A stretch of 64,000 nucleotides of DNA from Hofstenia miamia (lineage: Eukaryota > Xenacoelomorpha > Acoela). Positions 11,550-23,435 of this stretch are shown piece by piece. The notes beneath the pieces were generated by a model. That model saw only the letters and a program-made list of their open reading frames with translations. It was not told where the DNA came from and did not search any database. The stretch is taken from NCBI GenBank assembly GCA_004352715.1, contig SCFE01000053.1, forward strand, positions 1,062,004-1,126,003. Reading direction: 5' to 3'. The first letter of the stretch is position 1. Each line of letters starts with the position of its first letter. Both the position numbers and the translations under genes were made by a program.

Positions 11550-12116
11550 ACGTGCTTTTTTCCGACGAAGCCAATTTCTACGTGACTGGAGAAGTGAACA
11601 CATTGGTTTTCAGGGGACAAACAGCAAGGAGCACAACGTGTTATGGTATGATGTGGAATATGTAATGGACAGGTTATTGGACCATTTTTCTTCTCTGATA
11701 CAGTGGACGGTGAAACATATTTAAAGATGTTAGAAAACGAACTTACGCCTGCATTATCCATTCTGAATGGTCGAACAATTTGGTTTATGCAAGATGGTGA
11801 TCCGGCACATTATGCAACCTCTGTGCGAGAGTGGTTAAATGTAAACTTTCCTTATAATTGGATCGGTCGCAGAGGGCCTGTGGATTGGGCTCCTAGGTCA
11901 CCAGACCTCAACCCACTAGACTTTGCTTTATGGGGTTATTTGAAAGTTCAAGTTTACAAGGTGAAAATTCGGGACTTACATCATTTACAAGAACGGATCG
12001 AAAGTGAGTGTAGCAATATTGACCCTGACACGCTTCACCGAGTAGTGGGCAACATGAATTTGCGTCTCCAAAAGTGTATTGAACTTGGAGGACAGCATAT
12101 TGAACATGTTTTATAA
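11550..12116 (+). pseudogene. Mariner transposase, catalytic core and C-terminus (DD41D)
   Basis: It resumes with LFSDEANFYVTGEV (first catalytic Asp), then continues through GQVIGPFFFSD to WFMQDGDPAHY (second Asp), WIGRRGPVDWAPRSPDLNPLDF (third Asp, 41 residues after the second) and a C-terminal GGQHIEHVL. The 41-residue spacing places it with the DD41D 'rosa' group rather than DD34D mariners. It is broken by a frameshift near 11602 and a premature TGA at about 11647-11649 where the family has Trp. From 11703 to the stop the frame is clean. Distant DD41D-like families could look the same, so the subgroup name is tentative. Confidence 0.85.
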
Positions 12117-12492
12117 TGTTAAAAAATTGTTATAATAAAATAATGTTTTTTCCGATGATGCGTGATTTTTCGGACACCCTGTATAGTGAACTTTTGTAGC
12201 ATTTAACCTGATTGTTTGAACAATTGTTTCGTTTTGCCATCACCTTATAAACCTGCCAAAACAAAACTACAGGTTAATTTTTTTGAAGTGAGATCCGTCC
12301 TTAAGTACCGACAGATAAATAAGCAAGTGTATTATATAGAATCATTGGTTAAAATTATTTAGCCATCTGTCTGATATTGTAAAACAAGAACTCAATGAGA
12401 ATATATAATGGTATATCTCATAATCGCTGCAAAAATATATATTTTTTAATATAAATAGGCTTACAAGCGATTTAATTCCACCGCAAATTTCA

Positions 12493-13215
12493 ACAAGTTT
12501 TATAGTCGGTATGCCGTCTACACCGGCATACGAGGTAAATGACTAAAAGGAAGGTTTGATTGGCCTGTATAAAAATGTTGCATGAATTAAGATATTTCCA
12601 TCTTTATGATGTGTTAGTTTAAGTTTCTCTGAATTTTTAAAAAGTACTTTTATTTATAATTGTATAAGACTTATTTATTGTTAAGTAGAAAACATATATT
12701 GCTTAGAGAAATGTTTAAATTTAGGATCGCTCTAAGTTTGTTCTTGTATAAGTCTTATTTATTGTCAAGTAGAAAACGTATATTGCTTAGAGAAATGTTT
12801 AAATTTAGGATCGCTCTAAGGTTGTTCTTGTATAGGATCTATTGATTTTTAATTGAGAAACATANNNNNNNNNNNNNNNNNNNNNNNNNNNNNNNNNNNN
12901 NNNNNNNNNNNNNNNNNNNNNNNNNNNNNNNNNNNNNNNNNNNNNNNNNNNNNNNNNNNNNNNNNNNNNNNNNNNNNNNNNACAAGTTTTATAGTCGGTA
13001 TGCCGTCTACACCGGCATACGAGGTAAATGACTAAAAGGAAGGTTTGATTGGCCTGTATAAAAATGTTGCATGAATTAAGATATTTCCATCTTTATGATG
13101 TGTTAGTTTAAGTTTCTCTGAATTTTTAAAAAGTACTTTTATTTATAATTGTATAAGACTTATTTATTTTTAAGTGAAAAACATATATTGCTTAGAGAAA
13201 TGTTTAAATTTAGGA
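12493..13215 (+). repeat. Direct repeat pair of 234 bp with internal 84-bp tandem units, around a gap
   Basis: Copy 1 is 12493-12726 and copy 2 is 12982-13215, at a constant offset of 489 with only a few substitutions. Copy 1 runs on into two tandem 84-bp units (12662-12745 and 12746-12829). Each 234-bp copy contains a hairpin, GTATGCCG / CGGCATAC with a 7-base loop (12509-12531 in copy 1). A 117-base gap separates the copies, so this is the edge of a longer satellite-like array that did not assemble. Confidence 0.85.
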
Positions 13216-14164
13216 CGCCATAAATAATTATTAGTTACACTTTAGAGATTTTCAAAAGATATGCGTAATTTGTTTCGATATTTGCCTTTTAGTCATTGAA
13301 AACGTTTCATTTGAAGAGACGGTTGTTCGTTCTTGTAAGATTCTATCCACAACCAAAAAATTGCATGCACGTTTCTGCAAACGGCAACAATTTGGTCTTT
13401 TCTCTGACAGCATAAATTGTGGTTTTTTAATCAATGGTTTTTCAGTTTCCTGTTCGTTTCCGCCAAAAATCTTTATGTATTGTGGACTGGCTGAATGTAT
13501 ATTTAATATTTTTTGGCAATATATTTGCACACAATATATTTTTACTACTTGTCGTCTTTCAATCAATACATTTTCAGTTATATCTCATCGGTATCACCAG
13601 ATGTTTTGTTTAAGATTTGCTTGGGTTAAAAGTTGAAGGTCGTTTTACACACATTGGTCATTTCTCACAAAGTGCGATCTCTGGTTAGATGACCCATTTG
13701 TGTGACTGTTATTGGGCACAGCGATACACTTTCAGTCGCGCTGGTCAGCGTGTGTAAACTCATTTTATTGATAGTTTGTGAGTCGAGAATTAATTCACAT
13801 AAAACAACGCTTCCAGTTTGCATTAATGAGTTACATTTTCTCTCTTCATATCAACAATTTATTTTTATGGAATTTAAATTTTTGAAAAATGAACTGGATG
13901 GAGTGGGGCTTAACATTATTGTCAACAGTTATCCACAATTCCATGAAAAGTTCAATACTTATTGAATTTTGGGCGTTTTAATGCATTATTATTTTTGCCA
14001 GTATCACTGTATGAATTAATTTCAACAATGAACTAGAGTAATCATAGTTGATTACCGTTTTCACTAAGCATTAATCAATGTAAAATACTTCTAATATGGT
14101 TTAGAAATGACTATATTTTTTCATTTTGTGATCAACATTCCTTAGTTTATTACACGCATCTATG
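13216..14164. other. Host gene intron; nothing recognised
   Basis: AT-rich sequence. The open frames of 60-100 codons on both strands have no repeated motif or family resemblance. Confidence 0.4.
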
Positions 14165-14487
14165 CAGGGTTGGCATGTTTTAAACACGACATCTTTAAAA
14201 CAAATGTTTTTTGCAATGTTTTTCTTAAATTTTTTTTTCAAATTCGTATGGGACTTTATGGAAAGTTTGGAAAATAATTTTTGAGTTTCGTCCATTCGTA
14301 CTTTCATAACCAATTTTCTTCCGGCAAAAACTGCAAAACTTACGCGAATGCAACGAAAAATAAATCATAATTCAATGTTTACTACTATATGTATTTTAGT
14401 ACCTTGAGGTGGGCTTATCTAAGAGCAAAAACCATTTTTTAAAACATTTAAGACGTTTTTTTTGTGAAATTTTTTTTGCCAACCCTG
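14165..14487. mobile_element. hAT-type MITE (323 bp)
   Basis: The ends are CAGGGTTGGCA and its inverse, a sequence common to many hAT non-autonomous elements. The flanking octamers CATCTATG (left) and CATCTGTT (right) match at 6 of 8 positions, consistent with an old 8-bp target duplication. The inner sequence is AT-rich. A 70-codon minus-strand frame inside it is best read as non-coding. Confidence 0.65.
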
Positions 14488-17400
14488 CATCTGTTTAATA
14501 TCAATCTTTTCTTGGCCTAGCTATACCCGACGCCTTATGACTGGTATCAATAACTGACTCTTAATTTCTTGTGCACAACGAAAGGTATGCGGATCCAAAT
14601 GTTGAATATCAGATATACTAGTAACCTTTATACGGTGTTCCTTTTACAGAAATCGGTGAGTTCTATCAAATGATTGTTTTGTAATTTTCCGTCATTCGAC
14701 CACTGATTTAATACAGTCTAAATCAATAATCTTCACATGGCGTTTAGAGCTTTTACTATAGCAGCTGTTGACTTAATCTGATAATTATGTGTTAAATTTT
14801 GCTTATCGCCCAACAGCTACTGATCGTCAAGAATTTAACTGACTTAAACAAATTTAAATATTTGCCAAAATTGACCTAGGTATGGTAACTGATCTCATAA
14901 AATATATTAATCGTTTTAATTCAACATTAATTTATTAGCAAATTTACTTACCCACTTTAATCCTTAGTGTTGTGTCGGTCAATTAAATCCAATGCGCAAA
15001 AGCTAGCGCCAAAGAGCCTAAAGATTAAAAGGTACATTGGTTGTTAATTGAAAGCTTGCGATGCATTTTTTGTAATTCGCCTTAGCATTTATCTTGAATA
15101 GTTGGTCGATGATTGGTAATTTTGATAGACTGTTGGTGTACCTTGACGCCAAGTGAATGTTCAGTTATAAAATTGATGTTATACTTCATTACGTAAGAAC
15201 GAAAGTTGGCTAAGTCAAAGTTGGTAAAACTGAGAATCCAATTAACGATCGCAAAAAAATCGTTTATTATTGCATATATTAGAATCAATAAATAATTATT
15301 AGGTTTATTAGAATTTTGCAACAATATTTTCACTAAGGATACGTAACCAAAACAAGAAGGGTTAATTTGAAACTGGAATAATTCATGGTAAGATTTGGAA
15401 AATCAATATGAAGCAGCTACAATGCGCTTAAGATGAGAAAATTTTAAGTTAGTAAGGCTTGAAATAGCTTGAAAAATATGTCAGTGATTGGTTTAAACAC
15501 TGTTGTTCTAGTTGCCTTTGTTTCTACTCATATATATTTACGCGGACACTATTTCAGATGAAATTTTGACGTGTTGCTTTTACATAGCGACTTTCTAATA
15601 GAGTTGTATTTCATAAACTATTTTTTCACAGCCACATTGCATTGTAGTGTCACCCAATCGCTTTTAGGATGCCCACACTTGGAATTAGTATTGCATTTTT
15701 TATGATACTGATCAAATATCTAAAATGCTTTTATTAAATCTGATGAAGGTAGAAAATGCTTATCTGGTTTACACACAAGTGAAAGACATTTCTTTAGTGG
15801 TAGACAAATATACTAACTATTAAAGACACGCCCTATTAAGTTTTCTTTTTATCAATTATCTAATGTCACAACAGTTGTTATGAGCATGTCATCATAACAT
15901 CTCGTTTTTTTGTTTTGTTCTTTATGAGCAATTTGGCAATTTTTGAAATTAGGAATATCTTTAAAAATTTTCTGTTTTTGTGATCTATCACGTCTTAGCG
16001 CTGTCATCATGTGTAAGGTGCTCTCAGTGTGGCTATCTCTAAACCCGACGAATTACACATTGCTTTAAAGAAAAGATAAAAATCAAATTAGCGCAATCCT
16101 TCCAATCGGCTAATAATATTTTATAGTTCTCCATTTTCTGTTGCCAGCATTTCATGCCCGTCAAGTTTCCAGCAACACGCAAATCCTAAGCACGCCCGCG
16201 TTGACCTTACTTATCAGTAAGGGAGTTATTTATAAATATTTATGAGTACTTTTCTTCGTTTTGCGGAGTTGCGTCTCAGTGCTGTCTCCGTTAAAGCAAT
16301 GGCCAATGTGGCACCACTAAATATCCTTTCCTAAATTTATCATTTCAAATAACAATTATATTTTTATCGCCATTCCGTATCACGTGTTTCATTGGTTTAT
16401 TTTAAAATATTTCTTTAAGTGTTAACTTCCAGATTTTATTAACATGCGACCTAGAATTCCCGATAGTTTCCGTCATTTTTGACAACATATTACGCATCTG
16501 TGGTTTTCTACCCACCCCCACCCCCAGCACTAGGTTAACATCTTATTAAAGTATTAAATGTTTCTCGAACAATAAGCTCTAATTGTTTTACATAATTTCA
16601 TCTTTTCTCAACCATATTACTAATAATCGATGTAACCGACCACGCTTGTATAAGGATTGCTTTTATTGTTTAGGGTAAATGTTCACTCCACGTTTAATTA
16701 GACTGCATTAAAAAGATGGCACCACGGAAAATTTTGGTAATCAACTTAAATAGCAAATTCTTCTCGCTAAACATAGAGTAACCCTTAATACAGTTAACAC
16801 TCAACTAGTTTTCATTTAATATTACTTATACATAAAAATATATATATATATATATATATTAGTTTGGGTTTCTTTCAACAATTTGAAGCTTTGTAGACTA
16901 TGAGAACTTCAAAAAATCAAAGGAAGTTATTTTCTCGCTGTCAAATTTTTATCCAAAATTTTTTCTTCAGCAAAAACTAGTTCACAGTGTGGAATAGCCT
17001 GGAGTCTGAAATGGAAAAGTCATATAACATCAATTAGCCAAAATGGTATCAATAAATTATGTAATACAATTTAAAATTTTACCCATCATGTGCATTTCGC
17101 TGTAGAATCTTGGTCTTTTATGTAATGAACGTTGTAAACTCAGAAAGCCTAATATATTATATATAACTATCACACAAACCAAAAAGCCATTATGTTATGT
17201 ATCGAAATTGTGGACTCACAGATGAGCTTTTGCAAAGCCTTTCGCACAAATTCAAACAATTATAAATGCCCAATATTTGAGTTTCAGCACGATTTCCTCA
17301 TAGCACCCACCAATCCAACGGAATGCCCTTGTGTCTAAGCTGTTGGAGATCGTTCTTCCCACAGGCCTGTCGATTTATTAATAAAGCGATTATTGTTGTT

Positions 17401-19187
17401 ATTATGTTTATTGAAATATTTGACTGTTTTTATAATCCTTTAAAGGAATATCATCTGTAAAAATTCATGTATTATCAGTTGAGACGCACATATGTATTAT
17501 CTATACTAGAAAGGTCCAATTCAAGTAAGAGTTGATTAGAATTGTGGTTATAGCTGATTTCCTCATTCTCGTATTTAACAATAAATAGAGGCGAATAATT
17601 TTTTCTTAAAAAGTAGCGTTGAAACAACAGACGTACAGGTGCCTAATGGTGAATTGGTGACGTGCTACAGCAATTATTCAATGCAATTGCTTTTCATCTT
17701 TCTACTCGGTGATTAATTGACAATCGCTTATTGTCAGCCGTCTACAACGAATGATTTTCGTCTAAGACGTGCCAAATTTACTTGTGCTAATAGCTCGCAA
17801 GTAATTTCGAAGTGGTTTACAATAATTCTTTATCAGGTTTTAGAATCATGAATATGTATAATGTTTCAGAATCGTGTGTATTTTCTCTGATGTGGAGAGA
17901 ATATTCCATGCCATTTTAAAGAATTTAAAAAAGAGAAATAGCATCAAATTAACAAATACATTTAGTTAAATTTTCATTGATAAAATAATTAACTGCGGAG
18001 TGGGAAGCATAGCCCACTGATATGAGCCTATATTAATATTTCTAATATATTTACGGTTACTCTTTTTTACTTCTAATAATAATTATGAAATGGCTAATAA
18101 ATTTTATGCCAACTTTCATTAAAACTTATATCCTATAGGTTCATACAACATGGGCAACAGCCTGGTTTTCGATAATTTAGAATAATTTTATTTAAGTAGA
18201 TTATTTTAAATACAAAACGTTTTTGTTACACTATAAATGGAGTTGATTGTGTCAGTAATCTAATTCAAGTTTCTTAAATTACCGTGTATCAGCTTTCTAT
18301 ATTATCACACACACACACACACACACATACTTGGTCATGCTAATCTCTGTGTGCACAACGTTTGACGATTACATGCTATGCAACTGTTGGCATTAGTTAA
18401 AGCTATTTTGTTTCTCTCGACACTTACTCAGATTTCATAGTTGTCTAAATGATTAACTAATATTTCAAGACGATGTCTTAGGATTTTTAACGTATTCCAT
18501 AACGTGCAGCGCAGCGCGTATCAAAATTTATGATCAATTTTTGGTAGATAATATTGGCTATTCATTTATTCAAAACTGTGTTTAATTTTTTATATCAATT
18601 GCTATATACATCGGTAGCTTTGCCTCACTTTTGAAATTTTGTTCTTTTCAAGCGTTTTCGAAAAATATATGAGTCGTCATTTAAAAATGGCGGCATTAAT
18701 TACGTCATTCTTTACATCGCTTGATTTATGCGCGATTTCGAGATGTGCTCATTTAATCTATACAAGAATTTTGTATACGTTGGATAAGTAGGCTTTCGAC
18801 GAAGTGGCTTTATCGTTGTTGAGCGCGGTTTTAGGGTAAAAGAATGAGATGGCTGTTGACAAATGTTATCTATATTTGTCTTCACTTGATGCTTTCCTTA
18901 TCAAGTGTCTTTCGATGAATACATTTCAACTACTTAAGTCTTATTATTAAAGGCACACTTCTGTGTTTACAGCATATCAACAATTGAATTTATCTAAGAC
19001 TTTCTGACGTTGACTTAACATTCTTTACTCAACAATTTGGATGTGTAGTAATTGAATGGGCTTTGTCCGCTTTGATTTTTTGTTCGTTGTGTACGCTTCC
19101 TTTTGTTCATGTCACATACGATCAAACTTATAAGTTATCTATTTATACGTCGAAAAAGTTAGCAACGTGTAAAGAGTAATTATTTAG
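14488..19187. other. Host gene intron; microsatellites only
   Basis: AT-rich intron with no supported exon. It holds a TA tract at about 16838-16859, a CA tract at 18306-18327, and a possible retroelement 3' tail near 17330-17405 ending in a TTG/ATT-rich simple repeat after AATAAA. No splice-flanked open segment was convincing. Confidence 0.4.
18306..18327 (+). repeat. (CA)11 microsatellite
   Basis: An uninterrupted CA run of 22 bp, one of the few non-TA dinucleotide tracts in the window. Confidence 0.95.
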
Positions 19188-19375
19188 GCTTTGACGAATT
19201 CGATTTGGCCTATATAAGCCGTTGCATTGAACAGGTCCTTGGATCAATTCAACAGGTGATTGAAGAATGTGAAGGTGATCTGCGACTGCACGGAGAAGAG
19301 CGATTAACAGAACTTGTTCGCCTTTTGCGCATTCAGCAATATAAATACCTACACGAACTGCACTATAAGCAAGAG
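19188..19375 (+). CDS. Host gene exon B (helical region)
   Basis: A 188-bp exon preceded by ATTATTTAG. It starts with two bases that complete the Ser codon begun by the exon ending at 3831, and it ends after a whole Glu codon before GTTCGT, a weak but acceptable donor. It encodes FDEFDLAYISRCIEQVLGS, then QQVIEECEGDLRLHGEERL, then a Leu/Gln/Tyr-rich helix (LLRIQQYKYLHELHYKQE). The composition suggests an amphipathic or coiled-coil helix. The frame stays open past the donor to a TGA at about 19435, so intron retention would give a different C-terminus. GC content and codon use stand out from the AT-rich surroundings. Family not recognised. Confidence 0.75.
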
Positions 19376-20010
19376 GTTCGTTTCAATAAATATTGTTCAA
19401 GTTCATTTTCTAAACGTGGTAACGAATCAATGTGAAAACACAGTTTTGGGTTCACTTTTTGTCCATTACAAGTAACAGAATAAAAATTCTACAATACATA
19501 GTAAACTAAAAAGATAAAAAGGTAATTCCTGGTTATCTGGCTCCCACAATTCTGTGATATTGCATATTCCAACTTTTTGATTATATATATATATATATAN
19601 GGTTGATGTTTATTTGCGTACTATCTTTTTGTTATAAATAGGGCACTTGTGTGCGCAAACACTTAATAAAAGTTTTTAGTTCATACTGTGACCGCCACGT
19701 AAACCCGTTCATTTCTGGGGTCTAGTTGATCCAGATTTCTCTCTTGCTATTGATGGCAGCTTTGTTGTCTCTCCATGTATTCTATGTTGCCACCAATGTC
19801 GTGCATATTTGCAGTAGTTACAATTGCATTATATCCGTGTCAGTCCAGATACTTGTACTCCATTACATACTTAGGCTGGCCTCTTTAATGTATAGTACTT
19901 TAAATTGCTTGTCTTAACGGTGCTTTTGGATGTCTTGCCTCAGCGAGAGTAGATACTACGCTATCACTGTGTTTTTGCTTTTCTATATTGCTAACTATGA
20001 TGATGCTAGA
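19376..20010. other. Host gene intron; TA tract with single-N seam
   Basis: AT-rich intron with a TA tract ending in one N at 19600, then sequence up to the 1000-base gap. Short open frames are not supported. Confidence 0.4.
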
Positions 20011-21010
20011 NNNNNNNNNNNNNNNNNNNNNNNNNNNNNNNNNNNNNNNNNNNNNNNNNNNNNNNNNNNNNNNNNNNNNNNNNNNNNNNNNNNNNNNNNN
20101 NNNNNNNNNNNNNNNNNNNNNNNNNNNNNNNNNNNNNNNNNNNNNNNNNNNNNNNNNNNNNNNNNNNNNNNNNNNNNNNNNNNNNNNNNNNNNNNNNNNN
20201 NNNNNNNNNNNNNNNNNNNNNNNNNNNNNNNNNNNNNNNNNNNNNNNNNNNNNNNNNNNNNNNNNNNNNNNNNNNNNNNNNNNNNNNNNNNNNNNNNNNN
20301 NNNNNNNNNNNNNNNNNNNNNNNNNNNNNNNNNNNNNNNNNNNNNNNNNNNNNNNNNNNNNNNNNNNNNNNNNNNNNNNNNNNNNNNNNNNNNNNNNNNN
20401 NNNNNNNNNNNNNNNNNNNNNNNNNNNNNNNNNNNNNNNNNNNNNNNNNNNNNNNNNNNNNNNNNNNNNNNNNNNNNNNNNNNNNNNNNNNNNNNNNNNN
20501 NNNNNNNNNNNNNNNNNNNNNNNNNNNNNNNNNNNNNNNNNNNNNNNNNNNNNNNNNNNNNNNNNNNNNNNNNNNNNNNNNNNNNNNNNNNNNNNNNNNN
20601 NNNNNNNNNNNNNNNNNNNNNNNNNNNNNNNNNNNNNNNNNNNNNNNNNNNNNNNNNNNNNNNNNNNNNNNNNNNNNNNNNNNNNNNNNNNNNNNNNNNN
20701 NNNNNNNNNNNNNNNNNNNNNNNNNNNNNNNNNNNNNNNNNNNNNNNNNNNNNNNNNNNNNNNNNNNNNNNNNNNNNNNNNNNNNNNNNNNNNNNNNNNN
20801 NNNNNNNNNNNNNNNNNNNNNNNNNNNNNNNNNNNNNNNNNNNNNNNNNNNNNNNNNNNNNNNNNNNNNNNNNNNNNNNNNNNNNNNNNNNNNNNNNNNN
20901 NNNNNNNNNNNNNNNNNNNNNNNNNNNNNNNNNNNNNNNNNNNNNNNNNNNNNNNNNNNNNNNNNNNNNNNNNNNNNNNNNNNNNNNNNNNNNNNNNNNN
21001 NNNNNNNNNN
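20011..21010. other. Assembly gap of exactly 1000 Ns
   Basis: The round size suggests a placeholder rather than a measured gap. It directly precedes the C-terminal part of a LINE, so most of that element may be hidden here. Confidence 0.95.
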
Positions 21011-21840
21011 TCACACCTCCTGTTTTTTATCTTCATGACAATCCGATTCTGTTTAACCGTAATGTCCGTGATCCTGGTGTAATAATTTCTTCCACACTCT
21101 CATGGTCTAAACATGTAGCACTAAAAACCAAGAAGTTCTCTTCTTCTCTCTTTTTCCTTATGTCTTCACTTCCCAATTCACTAAACTATCGTTCTAAATT
21201 AATCCTCATAAAATCCTACTGTCTTTCCACTCTCTGTTATAATTCCCAATGCTGGTTTATAAACTCTTCTTCATCTATCATACTTGACAGGCTCTTATAT
21301 CGGGGTCTTCGCTGGATCTTCTCCTCTAATCAATCTTTCCTAAAACTACTTCTTAAAGCTAGACTTCTGCCAATTTTCCTGTACCTTAAGTTTTTAGATC
21401 TCACTTTTCTGAACAAACTACTTCTTGGCACTTATGATTTCGATTTTTCCAACTTCCTCAAATTCTCTAATCCTACATATTATTCTCGTTCTTCCTCTTA
21501 TGTCTTGTTTCAACTCCCTCGCATTAATAAAACTATTTGTTCTCACAATTATTTCTTCGACATAAATCCTCTTGCTAACTTCATTACCTCTAATCTGGAA
21601 ATCGATCTCTGGTCTAACCGTCGTATTTTCAAATGTCAGCTCCTCTCTTTCCTTCTTTCTTCCATATCTCAACATGGTCTTCATTATAAATGCGATCTTT
21701 TCCCTTTCTGTACCTGTTCCTCCTGTCACTAATTTCCTTCGTTCATTTTTTCTCTCTGTGTAAATTTATTTAATTCATTTTATTTGTATACACCACGTTG
21801 TGGTAGAATACATTATTATTATTAGTATTATTATTATTAT
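21011..21840 (+). pseudogene. Non-LTR retrotransposon (LINE), ORF2 C-terminus and 3' end
   Basis: One frame is open from the gap edge to a stop at 21730-21732, about 240 codons. The segment VRDPGVIISSTLSWSKHV is the conserved block after the RT palm in CR1/Jockey-like LINEs (usually D-L-G-V-x-I-x2-x-L-x-W-x2-H). The C-terminus ends with a small Cys cluster (CTCSSC). After the stop come ~100 bp of 3' untranslated sequence and an ATT/TAT simple-repeat tail at about 21810-21840, the usual 3' signature of such elements. The RT catalytic motifs must lie in the gap, so completeness is unknown. It sits in the host gene intron in the sense direction. Confidence 0.75.
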
Positions 21841-23185
21841 ATATATACATGTATATATCACTATTGACTTGTTTCCTCATAAGCTAATTATAAGCCTGTG
21901 CCATATTTTTATGTTGAAGTTTGAAATTTGTTGAGTTCGTTTTCATGAATCGCATTCGGCTTTTATTTCTTTAGGGACAATGGTATGGCCATGGTGGGGA
22001 TGATGTGGAGCTTTGAATCAGTTTTGAAAATGTCAACTCCCACGTGAGACCTGGAGCAAAAGCATGAGAATTCAATAAATTTATATCACGCTCAGTCATT
22101 CCCATTTATGATTTAAATTTAACCTCAATTCAGTCATACAGCTTGTAATATATTTCTTAGGTTATATAGCGAACGGAATATAGTTACAGGTGAACGACTC
22201 TTTATTAAACCAATAACTTTCGGGCAACGTATAATCACGTGATGTTATTAGTGTGATATACATCGACCATTCACCTTTTATTGAAATTTTATTTGCTTGT
22301 GTATGCAATCACTATATGCGAATGCGAGATTTTATGATGGGTGACATTTATACTGATACGAGCAGCTTTATTTGACAACTGATGTTTTTCAATGTCCGCT
22401 TCGATCTTAGCATCTGCGAATAACTCCAGCATGAATTAAGATTTAACTTCTAAATTTCTATATAAATTTTTTAAGAAAATTTTTTAATCTTTTAACTCTC
22501 TACAAATAGTCTTGGGGAACTCATCAAGATTGCTTAGTATCATGCAGTTTTCAGTTGCACTGCTATGTATAGTGCATACAATGCTTATGTTTCATTTCTG
22601 AAGGTCGAAAATTTAAAGCTGGGAGTTTGAACTGCATAGAAATGCAAGGTTGCTATCTTGAACCGCTTGTAAAGTTTATTTTCTTCGTATTCAAGTGGTT
22701 TTATTGACATATATACCTTCTTGCGATTGCATTTACTTGTATTACCTCCACGTCCATGTATTGTATACGTTAGCTTGATACGTCTTTGACCAGGATCGTT
22801 CAATCCTTGACAGGGATCCATATTGGGCGTTTACGCTCTGAACAGCATGCGATACGAAGAGACTTCTTGTAACCCGAAAATCTTTTTTCATCATTGATTT
22901 CCTTTTAAGTTTGTTCTCGAGCTGCCTTGAACTCCCGATAAATTGGTAATTGAATTCAATTGTTATGATTACCTTGCTGTGTGATTCTAACATGCAAGTT
23001 TCAAACTCTTCCCTCTGTTGGTCGTCCTTCAAAATTGTACAGCGATGTCTTTTTATAATGGGATTGTTTCCAAAATGGACTTTCACAAAATTTAGTAATT
23101 TTGGAAAATTCCTACTATAATTTTTCAGGATTGATATTTGCATTGCTTTCCAATAACAATGAGTAATTCTTTTATACACCCTGGT
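21841..23185. other. Host gene intron; unsupported minus-strand open frame
   Basis: Mostly AT-rich. A 155-codon minus-strand frame (22742-23209) and an overlapping 78-codon frame exist but show no domain, and the longer one starts inside the MITE at 23186. I do not call a gene. Confidence 0.4.
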
Positions 23186-23435
23186 CAATGGCGTACGCAA
23201 GGGAGCCATGGGGGAGTGCCTCCGTCAGGTTTTCAGAATTGATTTTGATTGCTTAAATAATAAAAAATTCGGTAAAATGTTAAAAAAAGTTGAAAATTAA
23301 GATCCTGAATTGCATTTTTATGGTCTAATTTTTCAATATTTTCCAATCATTTTCGCGAAGGTTCGCCCTGCTTTTGTGACTCACTTGATCAGGCCTGAGA
23401 TGTCCCCCAGTCAGAAAATCCTGCGTACGCCTCTG
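23186..23435. mobile_element. hAT-type MITE (250 bp)
   Basis: The left end CAATGGCGTACGCAAGG and the reverse complement of the right end CAGAGGCGTACGCAGG match well. The flanking octamers ACCCTGGT (23178-23185) and ACACTGGT (23436-23443) match at 7 of 8 positions, as expected of a slightly aged hAT duplication. There is no coding capacity. Confidence 0.75.

Larger units (their letters stand above)
9955..12181 (+). mobile_element. Mariner element, DD41D ('rosa'-like), with nested insertion
   Basis: Terminal inverted repeats of about 26 bp: CAGGGTGTCCGAAAAGTCCC on the left and CAGGGTGTCCGAAAAATCAC as the reverse complement of the right end. They are flanked by TATA on both sides, consistent with a TA target duplication. 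Inside are two pieces of one mariner-type transposase separated by a 1.3-kb element (10241-11545). Only ~190 bp lie between the left end and the first coding piece, so the N-terminal DNA-binding region is missing: this copy was internally deleted as well as interrupted. It lies in the host gene intron in the same orientation. Confidence 0.85.

Noticed and set aside
12660-12845. 61-codon frame with an internal repeated peptide
   Set aside because: The peptide repeat only reflects the 84-bp tandem DNA repeat, whose period is a multiple of three.
14101-14313. 70-codon Lys-rich minus-strand frame
   Set aside because: Mostly inside the hAT MITE at 14165-14487 and without a domain.
22742-23209. 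155-codon minus-strand open frame
   Set aside because: No recognisable domain, starts inside the hAT MITE at 23186-23435, and overlaps another frame of similar length. Length alone is not evidence here.
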